A stretch of DNA of 64,000 bases from Paenibacillus curdlanolyticus YK9 (GCF_000179615.1 NZ_AEDD01000004.1:202024-266023), one strand, 5' to 3'. Positions 34,686 through 44,006 are shown, counted from the stretch's first letter. A program made the numbers and translations. The notes: generated from the sequence alone by a model not told the origin.

Positions 34686-35468
34686 CTAACCGGATTCCGG
34701 TTCCCCATCGACGCGGTCGCAATGGATATGGATCGCTTCCCGCATGAATGCGGCAAGGCCAGGCGCGTACTTGTCAATATTTTTCGTAAACCTCGGGTCG
34801 TTCACGTACATATCCCCAAGTCCCCGGTAAATCGCAGTAGAGCAAGTGTAAAAGTTATCCGTAATATGCTGGCGATGGCTTGCAACAACCGCTTGCGCTT
34901 GCTCATCGTCTGGCCCGAACGACATTCGATCGATCAATCCTTGATAAATCCGCTGCTCCGCTGCTTTGATTCGTTTCCAATCCTCTTCCGTATACTGCGC
35001 GGTCTTGCGGGCCGATTCCTTGTACGCATCCGTACTGCCCCACCGCTGTTGGACTTCCTGCTCATATTTCTTCTGGTGATCCTCAATCTCTTTCATGTCA
35101 AACGGCTCAAACATGTCCTGCTTGCTCATCGCGTAGCCTCCTTCAATCGATTGCAGCGTCTGCTCCACCGACTGGATAATCTGTTCGAGGCGATGCTTCT
35201 TCTTCAATAGAAGCTCCTTATGAAGGGCCAGCGTCTGCTTGCGATCATACCGCGAATCGTCCAGGATGGAACGCACCTCCTGCAGCGGGAGCTCCAGCTC
35301 CTTAAAAAATAAAATTTGCTGCAGCCGCTCCAGATCCGCTTCGCTGTACATGCGATACCCATTATCGCCGATGGCGGCTGGCTTCAGCAGCCCGATCTCG
35401 TCATAATGATGCAGCGTCCGCACGCTTACGCCTGCTAGTGCTGCGACTTCCTTCACTTTGTACATCAC
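34686..35468 (-). CDS. MerR-family regulator with TipAS drug-sensing domain
   Basis: A 260-aa protein. The N-terminal MerR winged helix is YKVKEVAALAGVSVRTLHHY, then DEIGLLKPA and YSEADLERLQQILFFKEL. A dimerisation coiled coil lies at about 75-115. The C-terminal TipAS-like domain spans residues about 120-255 (QRWGSTDAYKESARKTAQYT and YTCSTAIYRGLGDMYVNDP). TipAL and Mta family members bind hydrophobic antibiotics and activate efflux genes, usually including their own promoter. No target transporter is adjacent here. Confidence 0.9.
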   Translation of the reverse strand: MMYKVKEVAALAGVSVRTLHHYDEIGLLKPAAIGDNGYRMYSEADLERLQQILFFKELELPLQEVRSILDDSRYDRKQTLALHKELLLKKKHRLEQIIQSVEQTLQSIEGGYAMSKQDMFEPFDMKEIEDHQKKYEQEVQQRWGSTDAYKESARKTAQYTEEDWKRIKAAEQRIYQGLIDRMSFGPDDEQAQAVVASHRQHITDNFYTCSTAIYRGLGDMYVNDPRFTKNIDKYAPGLAAFMREAIHIHCDRVDGEPESG

Positions 35469-35497
35469 GCATCACCTCTTAGCTGCATCGTAAAGGA

Positions 35498-36358
35498 TCA
35501 CGTTACGTGAGAGTCAACTTTATTTTCATTGTTTTGCGCCACTCGAATACGATACTCCTCCGGCGACATTCCGACTGCCGCTTTGAAGGCATGGATAAAA
35601 TGCGCCTGATCATAATAGCCCAGCTCCATCGCCAGCTCCGGCCAGTTCAGCTCTGCGCCATCAGCCAGCTTCTCGATCGCTTCATGCAGCCTGTACCGTT
35701 GAATGACCCATTTTGGCCCGACTCCGACGTACTGGCTGAACAGCCGCTGAAGCGACCTTTTGTTCATCGTCAGATCATCCATCGCTTGATCCACTCTCGT
35801 AATCGCCCGATCTTGCATAATTCGCTCCGCAACATGCTGGACAACAGCAAGGCTCGGATCTGGCTCCGGCACGATGCCCAGTAAAAACTGGTCCACAAGC
35901 GATGCGCGTTCAGCAGGCGTTAACTGGCCAAACAGCTCCGACTCCAGCTCGCTGCTATTGCAGCCGAACACGTCTTCGAACGGAATAGACGTATCCGTCA
36001 GCTCGCTGACGGACTTGCGCCAGAACGGGTAGAAGCCGCCAGGCTGAAACAACACGCCAACGACGCAGCCTTTCCCCTGCAGCACTTGTGACGTGCGCTC
36101 GTTTGCGATGCCGTAAATTCTTGTCGCGCCCGGCATGAAGATAAGGTTTAAGCATGGCGGCTGGATAACTTCCTGCTTGAACGGCAATTGCCCATCCAAG
36201 TCCCATTCCACAACCCAATAATGCCGGATGAATGGCGTAAGCGCCTCTGAGGGAACATGCCGCGTGATCGAAAATTTCTGCTTCCCTTCGCGCAAATGCA
36301 GGATCGCTTTGTCCGTCATATGAAGATCGTTAACATCACGTTGGTTATGCAAGCCCAC
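35498..36358 (-). CDS. AraC-family regulator with DUF6597-type sensor
   Basis: A 286-aa protein from a GTG with AGGAGG 7 bases upstream. The N-terminal half (ITRHVPSEALTPFIRHYWVV, VIQPPCLNLIFMPGA, GVLFQPGGFYPF) fits the DUF6597 sensor found in many Gram-positive AraC proteins. The C-terminal DNA-binding part has MNKRSLQRLFSQYVGVGPKW and LAMELGYYDQAHFIHAFKAA, then GMSPEEYR. It is 30 bp upstream of the MerR gene on the same strand, so the two may be co-transcribed. Confidence 0.88.
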   Translation of the reverse strand: MGLHNQRDVNDLHMTDKAILHLREGKQKFSITRHVPSEALTPFIRHYWVVEWDLDGQLPFKQEVIQPPCLNLIFMPGATRIYGIANERTSQVLQGKGCVVGVLFQPGGFYPFWRKSVSELTDTSIPFEDVFGCNSSELESELFGQLTPAERASLVDQFLLGIVPEPDPSLAVVQHVAERIMQDRAITRVDQAMDDLTMNKRSLQRLFSQYVGVGPKWVIQRYRLHEAIEKLADGAELNWPELAMELGYYDQAHFIHAFKAAVGMSPEEYRIRVAQNNENKVDSHVT

Positions 36359-36440
36359 CTTATTGCCTCCTGTTCACGTTTCATCTATAGCTATAGTTAA
36401 ACCAGAATGAGGAAATAATAGCAAGAGGGTTATACAGATG

Positions 36441-36475
36441 TTGTCCACAGCTTGTTCTGTGAATAATGTGGATAA
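36441..36475. promoter_or_regulatory. DnaA-box cluster 2
   Basis: TTGTCCACA at 36441, TGTGAATAA at 36458 and TGTGGATAA at 36467: one direct and two adjacent reverse boxes. Start distances of 17 and 9 bp are exactly those in cluster 1 at 34639-34673. Confidence 0.6.
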
Positions 36476-36575
36476 AAATCGGGGTAACTTTCCTTTTTAT
36501 CCATTGATACCGATCTCGCTGTCCACATGTGAACATGTGCGCTTTAAAGGTCTGGCTATCGCTCGTGAAGCACAT

Positions 36576-36609
36576 AAAAAAGGAACCTGCTAACTAAAGC
36601 AAGTTCCTT
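36576..36609 (-). terminator. Intrinsic terminator after the dioxygenase gene
   Basis: Minus strand AAGGAACTTGC, loop TTTAGTTA, GCAGGTTCCTTTTTTATG. It starts 9 bp after the stop codon. Confidence 0.85.
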
Positions 36610-36617
36610 ATCTTGGT

Positions 36618-37391
36618 TTACTCAAACTTAATGCACAAATAGCTGAGCGAGCCCATCTCATAGCTGCGATGGATAATTTCCGGTTTGCGCTGCGGATCGC
36701 CGCTGCCATAAGCAATGTACAGGGGTACAAAATGCTCTGGCCGGGGAACGGCCAACCGTCCGTTAGGCGCTTGCGTATCGTAGTGGAACAGCGCCTCCAG
36801 ATCGCGCTTCGTCATATGATCGACCAGCCAATCGTCAAAATCGATTGCCCATTGCTCCGGCTCGCCGCCTCCCCAGCGCATTTGCTGGAAGTTATGCACG
36901 GTCGCGCCGCTGCCGATCAGCAGCACATCCTCCTCGCCGATGCCGCGCAGCGCCTCGCCAACGCGATACTGGTATTCAGCCGGATGGAACGGCTGTACGG
37001 ATACTTGAACGACTGGAATGTCAGCCTCCGGAAACAGCCGCGACAGCACAACCCATGAGCCGTGGTCCAAGCCGCGTTTGTGATCATATTGCACGGGAAT
37101 TCCCTGTTCGCTCAACCGCCGACCAATATCTTCGGCAAGCGCTGCGGAGCCAGGTGCAGGATAAGTTTTCTCGAACAGCTCCCGCGGGAAGCCGCCGAAG
37201 TCATAGATCGTATCGTAAGGACCTTCCGTTGAGGAAATCGTCAATACATCAGTTTCCCAATGCGCGGTAAAAATAACGATAGCCTTAGGCCGTCCAAGCT
37301 TTGCTCCGTAAGAGGACAGGAACCGTCCGCAATCGTTATCCTCAATGGCCATCATCGGTGATCCGTGTCCAATAAATAATGCAGGCATCAT
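36618..37391 (-). CDS. LigB-family extradiol dioxygenase (DODA/YgiD-like)
   Basis: A 257-aa protein. PALFIGHGSPM near the N-terminus, VIFTAHWET, GGFPRELFEKTYPAPG, RGLDHGSWVVL and LLIGSGATVHNF are the class III extradiol ring-cleavage (4,5-DOPA dioxygenase-like) motifs, with the metal-binding His residues of HG, AHW and DHG. It opens catechol-type rings. It is transcribed divergently from an HxlR-type regulator, a frequent pairing for redox- or quinone-responsive genes. Confidence 0.92.
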   Translation of the reverse strand: MMPALFIGHGSPMMAIEDNDCGRFLSSYGAKLGRPKAIVIFTAHWETDVLTISSTEGPYDTIYDFGGFPRELFEKTYPAPGSAALAEDIGRRLSEQGIPVQYDHKRGLDHGSWVVLSRLFPEADIPVVQVSVQPFHPAEYQYRVGEALRGIGEEDVLLIGSGATVHNFQQMRWGGGEPEQWAIDFDDWLVDHMTKRDLEALFHYDTQAPNGRLAVPRPEHFVPLYIAYGSGDPQRKPEIIHRSYEMGSLSYLCIKFE

Positions 37392-37486
37392 GATCGTGCA
37401 TCCCCCTCACTAATAGATAACTAATTACTTTATGTAAGTAAGTTTAAAATATGAACTACATCAAAGTCAACGGTTTCCTGATTAAA

Positions 37487-37520
37487 CTAACTATATTTTT
37501 TTTAGTTAGCTTGCTATAAT
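37487..37520 (+). promoter_or_regulatory. HxlR-gene promoter with inverted repeat
   Basis: CTAACTA (37487-37493) and TAGTTAG (37503-37509) form an inverted repeat just upstream of -10 TATAAT (37515-37520). It may be the operator of the HxlR regulator controlling both divergent genes. Confidence 0.55.
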
Positions 37521-37543
37521 ACACATATCGAGGTGATAAGAGG

Positions 37544-37852
37544 ATGAACGGGACCGCCCTATGCCCCCGCTTTGAGAAAGCTGTCAGCTTGTTGAGCAAA
37601 CGTTGGGTTTCGCTTATCGTATTTCAATTGCTTCCCGGGCCCCGCAGGTTCTGCGCGCTGGAAGCCTCCCTCCCCAATATTAGCGGCCGGCTGCTGTCGG
37701 AACGACTGAAGGAATTGGAGCAGGAAGGAATCGTACGAAGAGAAGTATTCCCCGAAACGCCCGTTCGAATCGAGTATTCGTTAACGAGCAAGGGACAAGC
37801 GCTTGCTCCAGTATTTAATGAAATCGGCCAGTGGTCCTCCAGTTGGCTGTAA
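37544..37852 (+). CDS. HxlR-family winged-helix regulator
   Basis: A 102-aa protein: CPRFEKAVSLLSKRWVSLIV, LPGPRRFCALEASLPNISGR, LLSERLKELEQEGIVRREVF, YSLTSKGQAL, all typical of HxlR/DUF24. The Cys near residue 6 matches the redox-sensing Cys of quinone and electrophile sensors such as YodB and CatR, which is suggestive. It is divergent from the ring-cleaving dioxygenase, in line with catechol or quinone control. Confidence 0.92.
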   Translation: MNGTALCPRFEKAVSLLSKRWVSLIVFQLLPGPRRFCALEASLPNISGRLLSERLKELEQEGIVRREVFPETPVRIEYSLTSKGQALAPVFNEIGQWSSSWL

Positions 37853-37872
37853 GGAATTCGTCACAAACTCAA

Positions 37873-37919
37873 AAAGCCGTCCTTCATGCTGATTCAGTCA
37901 GCAAAGGACGGCTATTTTC
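37873..37919 (+). terminator. Intrinsic terminator after the HxlR gene
   Basis: AGCCGTCCTT, a loop, AAGGACGGCT, then ATTTT: a 10-bp perfect stem 20 bp past the stop. Confidence 0.85.
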
Positions 37920-37949
37920 GTTCATGCACGCAAAGGCGGGATCGTTGCT

Positions 37950-38582
37950 TTACAGCGATATGGTCAGCGGACCGAACGCCTCGCCGTTCAAAACCAGCGT
38001 CAGCTCGTCCCCATCCTTCACCGCGCCCACTCCAGCAGGCGTGCCCGTGTAGATAATGTCGCCTTCGCTCAAGCCGAAGGTGTCGCCAATATAAGAAACC
38101 AGCCGCTCAAGCGGGAAAATCATATCGCGAGGGCTGCCAGCCTGCACCGTCTCTCCGTTGCGCAGCAGCTGAAAATCCAACGAAGCGAATGCTTCCACGC
38201 CCGGGAACGGCCGGAACGGCGATAACACCGCCGAATGCTTAAAGCCCTTGGCCAGCAGCCACGGATGCCGTTTCTCTTTCAGAACGGACTGTACATCCCG
38301 CGCCGTCCAATCAATGCCGATCGCCAAGCCATCGATGATTTGATCGACTGATGCGCCAGCTTCGTAAGGACGTCCAATGCGAACGACAAGCTCTGCCTCA
38401 TAATGAATCGATCCGATACCATCTGGCAGCTGCAACGTCCCTTCTGCCGGGTGGAGCGCATGCGTCGGCTTGGAGAAAATCATCGGCTCCTCCGGCACCT
38501 CATTGCCCAGCTCCTGCGCATGGAGCGCATAGTTGCGTCCTACACAGTAAATGTTTCGAATAGCTGCGAATGCGTTCGTCAT
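37950..38582 (-). CDS. Fumarylacetoacetate hydrolase-family protein
   Basis: A 210-aa protein. [43 protein letters not shown] (metal-binding Glu), [10 protein letters not shown] and [19 protein letters not shown] mark the FAH superfamily (C-C bond hydrolases, acylpyruvases, oxaloacetate decarboxylases). Length is close to the short FAHD1-like type. The exact substrate cannot be told. It is 34 bp downstream of the phosphoesterase gene on the same strand, but no functional link is clear. Confidence 0.92.
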   Translation of the reverse strand: MTNAFAAIRNIYCVGRNYALHAQELGNEVPEEPMIFSKPTHALHPAEGTLQLPDGIGSIHYEAELVVRIGRPYEAGASVDQIIDGLAIGIDWTARDVQSVLKEKRHPWLLAKGFKHSAVLSPFRPFPGVEAFASLDFQLLRNGETVQAGSPRDMIFPLERLVSYIGDTFGLSEGDIIYTGTPAGVGAVKDGDELTLVLNGEAFGPLTISL

Positions 38583-38616
38583 AGCAAGCCCATTCCTTCC
38601 TTGTCCGTTCTCCTAA

Positions 38617-39744
38617 TTAAGCTTCCCGAAGCTGTATCGTGATATCAATGATCTCCGAGCGACTCAGCAGCCGAATCGGCGGCCCCCACGAGCCGAAGCC
38701 GGACGATACGATAACGTGCATGAGCCCTTTACGCATATAGCCCCAATCAAGCTCGAACAGCCGACGAGTAAAGAAATGATTCGGGAAAAACTGTCCTCTA
38801 TGCGTGTGGCCGCATACGAGCAGGTCCACGCCTGCCTCTGCTGCTTGAGCAAAGCCGTACGGCTGATGGTCCATCGCGAGAATCGGCAGCGACGGATCAA
38901 GCTTCTCGACGAGCTGCGCCATCGGCAAACGGCCAGCTCTCGCTTCCGCCGTCTTATCCTTTCGGCCTGCCACATGGAATAAGCCTGCCTTCGTAACGGT
39001 CTCGTCTTGCAGCACCTGAATCCCGATCTTCTCCATCGCCTGTACATATTGTTCAATATGCCCGCCGTAGTACTCATGGTTGCCAAGCACAGCATAGATG
39101 CCATGCTTCGCCTTCAGCTGCTTCAGCGTATCCCCCATCCGATTGCGCAAGAACGGCTCAATGACATCATCGAGCACATCGCCTGCGAGCAGCACCACGT
39201 CTGGCTCCATTGCATTCATATGATGGACGAGCTTGCGCAAATGCCGATTGCCGACCATCGTGCCGAGATGCAGATCGGAAGCCATTGCAACGCGCAGCTC
39301 TCGCTTACCGCCTGCCTGAGCTGCTTTATCTACCTGCAGAACATGCTCACGCACGATCGGAGACCATGCATTATAGGAGCCTCTCAGCAGCAGCACGGCA
39401 ATAATCGCAAGGACTGTCCCGGACAGCAGTTGAATCACCGTATCTGGTTCCATGCCCGACAGCCACATGATCCATCCGGCCAAATCAGCGAACGGCAGCA
39501 GGAGCACCGCAAACTCGAAAAATGCCAGATAGTAAGCGCCAATATTTTTCAGAAGCCTGCCGACAGCTCCCAGCTTGGATATCCGGCCTGCCAAATAACC
39601 GAATGCGATAACAACGAACAGCAGCCAATAAAGTGCCGACGGAATTCCAAGACCTGCATGATCGACTGCAAGCTTGCCATGCCAACCAACATAGACGTTC
39701 AATACTAGAAATATCGAGATCATGATAACGAAGCGTTTGGCCAT
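38617..39744 (-). CDS. Membrane-anchored metallophosphoesterase (YkuE/YaeI-like)
   Basis: A 375-aa protein. Three to four transmembrane segments occupy residues 1-130, followed by a calcineurin-like domain. The metal motifs are ASDLHLG (D, H), LAGDVLDD, LGNHEYYGG and CGHTHRGQFF. The relatives hydrolyse phosphodiesters, in some cases lipid headgroups, on the outer side of the membrane. GAGGAG precedes the ATG. Confidence 0.9.
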   Translation of the reverse strand: MAKRFVIMISIFLVLNVYVGWHGKLAVDHAGLGIPSALYWLLFVVIAFGYLAGRISKLGAVGRLLKNIGAYYLAFFEFAVLLLPFADLAGWIMWLSGMEPDTVIQLLSGTVLAIIAVLLLRGSYNAWSPIVREHVLQVDKAAQAGGKRELRVAMASDLHLGTMVGNRHLRKLVHHMNAMEPDVVLLAGDVLDDVIEPFLRNRMGDTLKQLKAKHGIYAVLGNHEYYGGHIEQYVQAMEKIGIQVLQDETVTKAGLFHVAGRKDKTAEARAGRLPMAQLVEKLDPSLPILAMDHQPYGFAQAAEAGVDLLVCGHTHRGQFFPNHFFTRRLFELDWGYMRKGLMHVIVSSGFGSWGPPIRLLSRSEIIDITIQLREA

Positions 39745-39856
39745 CTCTTACTCTCCTCTATGATCCTATCGAATGATCGAAAAATGTAGTCTATTAAAAA
39801 TGTATCATAGGCGACTGCAATATCCAAATAAGCTGCTTCGAACGATCCTACATTAT

Positions 39857-39896
39857 AAAAAAAGCCTGCCAATTCATCGAAGATGATTGGCAAGCC
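39857..39896 (-). terminator. Intrinsic terminator after the hydrolase-SAVED gene
   Basis: Minus strand GCTTGCCAATCATC, loop, GAATTGGCAGGC followed by TTTTTTT. It closes the cyclase-SAVED operon. Confidence 0.88.
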
Positions 39897-39913
39897 GCCC
39901 TATCCTTACAACC

Positions 39914-41392
39914 TTACACCACAAACGCTGGCACATAATCCGGCGCAGCATAATCATAGACATGAACAGGACAAACCGCCGTCAGCTCATGTCCAATGAA
40001 CGTAGCAACGCTTAGCGGCCCGTTCATGAACAAATGGATTTGGCGCGCGCCATCCTTCACGAGCTCCGAAGCGGCCTCTTTAACCGCCCGGGCGAATGCT
40101 ACCGCTTGCCCCGCGTTAGCGACGCCGAGCTCGCCCGGACCGCCTGGAGGTAACAAATGAGCAACGCATCGATACGATATACCCGAACGCTGCAAATATT
40201 GGAGGACGCCTCGCTCAATATCGTCCCTGATGCTGAGCACGATCACCGCACGCTCGTCATCGCGATTCCCGCTGCGCGTATACTGCGGCACGACAGCGTA
40301 CCCCGGCTCCGCATGCTCGGACGACCAAAGCTCGTCATAGTGATCGACCTCGATCACGACATTTTTCGGGCGGGAGAATCGGCTGCCGAGCAGGATGCCG
40401 CCGGGCAAGCTAATCTTGGTGTACAATTGCAGGCGCCGGCTCTGGGCTGCCCACCGTTCCGACCAATGTGCCGCAACTTGATCCAATTCGCCCGCTAGCT
40501 CTGACCATTGCTCGCTTGACGGAAGCCGCTTCGGATGTACGGAGAAGTATCTCGTCCAGTCCAAGCTTTCATTCGCCTGCTGGCCGTATTGCCGTTTCTC
40601 ATAGCCATGGACATGAAGCACCATCGCGCTCTGCTTGGTCGGCGCTGTCAGCTCATGGATATACCTTTTCAGCAGCTTATAGGTTGGATGCTCTTGCTCC
40701 ATTTTACAAATACTTTTGTGCCCTTCATCTACAGCATGCCGCTCCGCATCAAGATAAAGCGGCGATGCCGAAGATTCCGGTACCACCTTGTCCCGCTTGC
40801 CATAAAACGTAATGTTGCGAATCGCATGCCTCAGGTTGCGCGGACGCGAAGGATCTCCTCCGCGGTCGACATAAACGCGCCACAGCTCATCCAATCGAGC
40901 CAAAGCAGGACTTTTACGATGAAGCGATTGGATTTGTTTATTCACGATCCATCGCGGCAGGATCCCCGCCAATCGGGAGCCTTGGAACGGTACGGCCAAA
41001 TAAATAGCGCCTTTCACTCGCTTAAGCGGCGCTTCCTGCTGCTCATCGAACCGGTCGACAATATATTGGCGAACGATTAGCCCTCCCATGCTATGAGCGA
41101 CGAAAATCAAATCGCGGCCGGGCACTTCCGCCTGTATCATTGTGTGAAGCACCTTCGCGTGGGAAACGAAATTATAATGACCGTATTCGATAATGCCTGT
41201 CGGATAACCGTAATAAAACAGCTCCGCGTTGCTTAGCTCCGGCTCTCGCGCCAACATGGCCGGCAGTGTGGCATCGGTTTGCGCTTTGCGCCACGTATTT
41301 TCTTTGTCTCCGTTTAATCCGTGAATGAAAATGACAGCGACGGGCGATCCCGTACGCCTTGTCTTGGAGACAGGCACAAACTCAGTCGTCAT
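39914..41392 (-). CDS. Alpha/beta hydrolase fused to SAVED domain (CBASS-type effector)
   Basis: A 492-aa protein. Residues 15-250 are a PGAP1/lipase-like serine hydrolase: oxyanion VIFIHGLNG, nucleophile FVAHSMGG, acid in FYGKRDKVVPE and His in DEGHKS. Residues about 255-492 match SAVED, the sensor of cyclic oligonucleotides in CBASS effectors: LQLYTKISLPGGILLGSRFS, VIEVDHYDELW and the ending QIHLFMNGPLSVATFIG with VYDYAAPDYVP. The ATG overlaps the preceding DAC gene by 11 bp with GGGGGAG upstream, so translation is coupled. A nucleotide signal made by the upstream protein would switch on the hydrolase, perhaps against membrane lipids; that is inference. Confidence 0.85.
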   Translation of the reverse strand: MTTEFVPVSKTRRTGSPVAVIFIHGLNGDKENTWRKAQTDATLPAMLAREPELSNAELFYYGYPTGIIEYGHYNFVSHAKVLHTMIQAEVPGRDLIFVAHSMGGLIVRQYIVDRFDEQQEAPLKRVKGAIYLAVPFQGSRLAGILPRWIVNKQIQSLHRKSPALARLDELWRVYVDRGGDPSRPRNLRHAIRNITFYGKRDKVVPESSASPLYLDAERHAVDEGHKSICKMEQEHPTYKLLKRYIHELTAPTKQSAMVLHVHGYEKRQYGQQANESLDWTRYFSVHPKRLPSSEQWSELAGELDQVAAHWSERWAAQSRRLQLYTKISLPGGILLGSRFSRPKNVVIEVDHYDELWSSEHAEPGYAVVPQYTRSGNRDDERAVIVLSIRDDIERGVLQYLQRSGISYRCVAHLLPPGGPGELGVANAGQAVAFARAVKEAASELVKDGARQIHLFMNGPLSVATFIGHELTAVCPVHVYDYAAPDYVPAFVV

Positions 41393-44006
41393 GGTTCTCC
41401 CCCTTTTTCTCTTTGTTGGATGCCGAAGAAGAATTGCGCCTGCGCGGGACAGGCTTGTCTACCTCGATCTCAAAACCCGCGGCCGCTTCTGGATTATCGA
41501 TAACGAGCTCAAGCAGCCGCTGCTCTAATTCTGGGCTCTGTCGCCCTTTGGCTTCCTTTTCTCTATAAACATCCATTGCATATGCAATAAGATAAGAATT
41601 TTCTTTCAATAGTTCCATGAGTTTATTGACGTACTTGCTCTGATTGTTTTCAAGCTCTGCCTCAATTAAATCCTCGAGGGCAAGATTCGGTTTATCCATC
41701 CGCATATAACAGGTCGATCGATTCCAGTACATCCCATGGCGATTCTTCTGCCCGGCAAGCTCAATCGCACGCGTATAATCTTCCAATGCCCTAGCCTGCG
41801 CCTCGTCATCTTTTAACATATTCCCATATAGATCATCTGCAAAAGCTCGCATGTTATAATCTTGATACGTCATTTGCTTCTCGTAGCGGCGATCCGACAT
41901 ATAACGCTCAAACTCTACATTTGCCAGCCTATAGTATTTTAGGGTACTCTCTTGGTCGTTATTAACATATTCAATAATCAAGAGATTAAGATACGCCATT
42001 ACGAGCTTTCGATTCATGCTTGGACTTACCTCGTCGTAGACTTCCAACCCCTTTTTATAATAACGAGCCGCTTGCTCATATTGCTCCTTCGATAGAAACG
42101 CTTCAGCAACCCGGTAATAATTGGACGGATCGATTTCATCTCCGAATGCCTCGATCTGCTGTTCATAGGTTTCAAATCTAGCAGGCAACGGCTGATCCTT
42201 CTCCCATTCATCAATCTTATCGATGAACGGGCGGAACAGATTACGGATCGTCTCCTCGTTCGGCAGCTCTGGAATGAGGTTGACCATCCCGTCCTCCGAC
42301 ACGATTGCGATAACGCAGCCTTTGTTCTCCTTGTGCAGCTTGTTCATATAACGAAACGCGGAGTTGTACCGCGCTCCGCGACCCGAGTCGCCTGTCTCAA
42401 TCGCCAGCCCGTCAAGAATAACCCCAATTCCGTGACACTTTCCGTAAATATCCAAATAAATAGCGCCGTCAATGGCCGTCAAATGCTTAATAAACGCCGG
42501 ATCAATGTCTATCGGATCGATAGGCGTAGATTGCATGCTTAGCGCGTGCAGCTCCGACTTGGCCGTGTCGCGATCGGTAATGACGACCATCGTGCCGTGC
42601 TGCTGCTCTTTGGCCTTCCTTACGATACGCTCCAGCTTTGTGATTTCCTTGCTCGATATACCAAGCGAAGCGAATTGCGAACGCACGATTTTTTCGAACC
42701 GTTGGGAGGAAAAGCCTCCTTCGCCGATTTCGGGATTTTTGAACGAGACGCCCAGAAGCTTGTCAGCTTTGATCTCGATATCCGCCCGCATCCGGTAAAC
42801 TTTACGATCCTCCACCATCGTCAATTGCCCTTCCGAGCTTTGTTGGCTCTCGGTCGATATGAGCGTCAGACGGTATTGCGACAATCCTTTGAACTCCAGC
42901 TCGTATAGCACTTCACCATCGATCTGGTTCCATTCAATTCGCCCGATTCCGTACACAATTTCGTGGTCAGCGATCAGATAAAGATCGTTCTCTTTGTTCG
43001 TCATTTCCAACAGCTTGCGGATTCTTCTCGCATCCTGCAGCGTGATCGGGTTCATATGGGTGAAAAATCGGATGGAATAACTGACGGGCGCATATTCCCC
43101 CAATGAAGCATTGCTAATAAACATCATACAGCCGATCGGGCTATCGCCTTCATACGTACGCGTCGCGATGGCATCGATCTGTTCGAAAAAGCCGCTTTCG
43201 TAATATCGATCATTTACTTCGCCATCGTACTCATAATGCCCATCCATATCTTGAATCGAAGATAGCATGTTGTTATCTTCAATAAAGGAATGAATTTTGC
43301 CATAATAAAGACGCGTAAGCCGCTGGCAATATTGCTTGCCATTCTCCCGGTGCTTCGGCTGTATGCCTCGCCTCTCAGAAGTCAGGTACAACGTACCGTC
43401 GTGGCCCGCCTCATAATAATCCATAAAGAAATAGTCCAGTAGCATGCGAAGAAATGAGACTGCCGGTTTGCGGTAAAACTGCTTATAGGTATCCGCCTCC
43501 GCCCCTCCGACAGATACAATATAATGAAACACATCCGAAGCTGCATCCGATTGATAACGGAACAAATTCCGGTAAATGATGTTACCTCGCGTCTTGATGA
43601 CTTCGCTGCCCGTCTCGAGCCCATCCTCAACGCCGAATGAACGATCCTCGATAACCATCGCACCGGCTAAATCCGAGTCCTCGTCGACATCCATCAATTG
43701 ATTAAAAAGGTTATGGTTAGTCAAAAAATCAGCAGGCTTATCGAAAGCGGCTGCCGTAATCCTCAGCCTGCGAAAAACGCCTTCAAGCTGCAAGATCGAC
43801 TCCTGCCGCACCTCTGTCCTGTCCGCCCGATTGCCGCTCGGCAGCACTCTCTTGACCTGGACGGTCTCTCGCGGTTCTCCGCTCGCATCGAGCGAAACGG
43901 CAAACAGCTTCAGCTCCAGCCGCTCGTCGAGCGTCTTCAGAATATGCTCCAGATCCTCATAAATACGCGTATTGATATGCTGCATCTCCGACATTGCTAT
44001 CGACAC
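41382..44006 (-). CDS. DisA-type diadenylate-cyclase-like protein with N-terminal sensor and TPRs
   Basis: An 874-aa protein; I chose the GTG at 44006, which has GGGGGAT upstream. A ~470-residue N-terminal region is unrecognised and probably sensory. Residues about 470-590 resemble the DAC domain of DisA: AIDGAIYLDIYGKCHGIGVI (DGA at 513-515), then GRGARYNSAFRYMNKL and GCVIAIVSEDGMVNLIPELP. The canonical RHR motif is RYN here (546-548), so activity and product need testing. Residues about 620-800 are TPR-like helices, and the C-terminus is charged. Coupled to a SAVED effector gene. It may be related to the DAC proteins with DACNV-type sensor domains. Confidence 0.82.
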   Translation of the reverse strand: MSIAMSEMQHINTRIYEDLEHILKTLDERLELKLFAVSLDASGEPRETVQVKRVLPSGNRADRTEVRQESILQLEGVFRRLRITAAAFDKPADFLTNHNLFNQLMDVDEDSDLAGAMVIEDRSFGVEDGLETGSEVIKTRGNIIYRNLFRYQSDAASDVFHYIVSVGGAEADTYKQFYRKPAVSFLRMLLDYFFMDYYEAGHDGTLYLTSERRGIQPKHRENGKQYCQRLTRLYYGKIHSFIEDNNMLSSIQDMDGHYEYDGEVNDRYYESGFFEQIDAIATRTYEGDSPIGCMMFISNASLGEYAPVSYSIRFFTHMNPITLQDARRIRKLLEMTNKENDLYLIADHEIVYGIGRIEWNQIDGEVLYELEFKGLSQYRLTLISTESQQSSEGQLTMVEDRKVYRMRADIEIKADKLLGVSFKNPEIGEGGFSSQRFEKIVRSQFASLGISSKEITKLERIVRKAKEQQHGTMVVITDRDTAKSELHALSMQSTPIDPIDIDPAFIKHLTAIDGAIYLDIYGKCHGIGVILDGLAIETGDSGRGARYNSAFRYMNKLHKENKGCVIAIVSEDGMVNLIPELPNEETIRNLFRPFIDKIDEWEKDQPLPARFETYEQQIEAFGDEIDPSNYYRVAEAFLSKEQYEQAARYYKKGLEVYDEVSPSMNRKLVMAYLNLLIIEYVNNDQESTLKYYRLANVEFERYMSDRRYEKQMTYQDYNMRAFADDLYGNMLKDDEAQARALEDYTRAIELAGQKNRHGMYWNRSTCYMRMDKPNLALEDLIEAELENNQSKYVNKLMELLKENSYLIAYAMDVYREKEAKGRQSPELEQRLLELVIDNPEAAAGFEIEVDKPVPRRRNSSSASNKEKKGENHDD

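Noticed and set aside
39914-44006. Canonical CBASS operon
   Set aside because: No CD-NTase, Cap2/Cap3 or HORMA/TRIP13 gene is present; the cyclase-like protein is of the DAC type, so only a CBASS-like label is justified.
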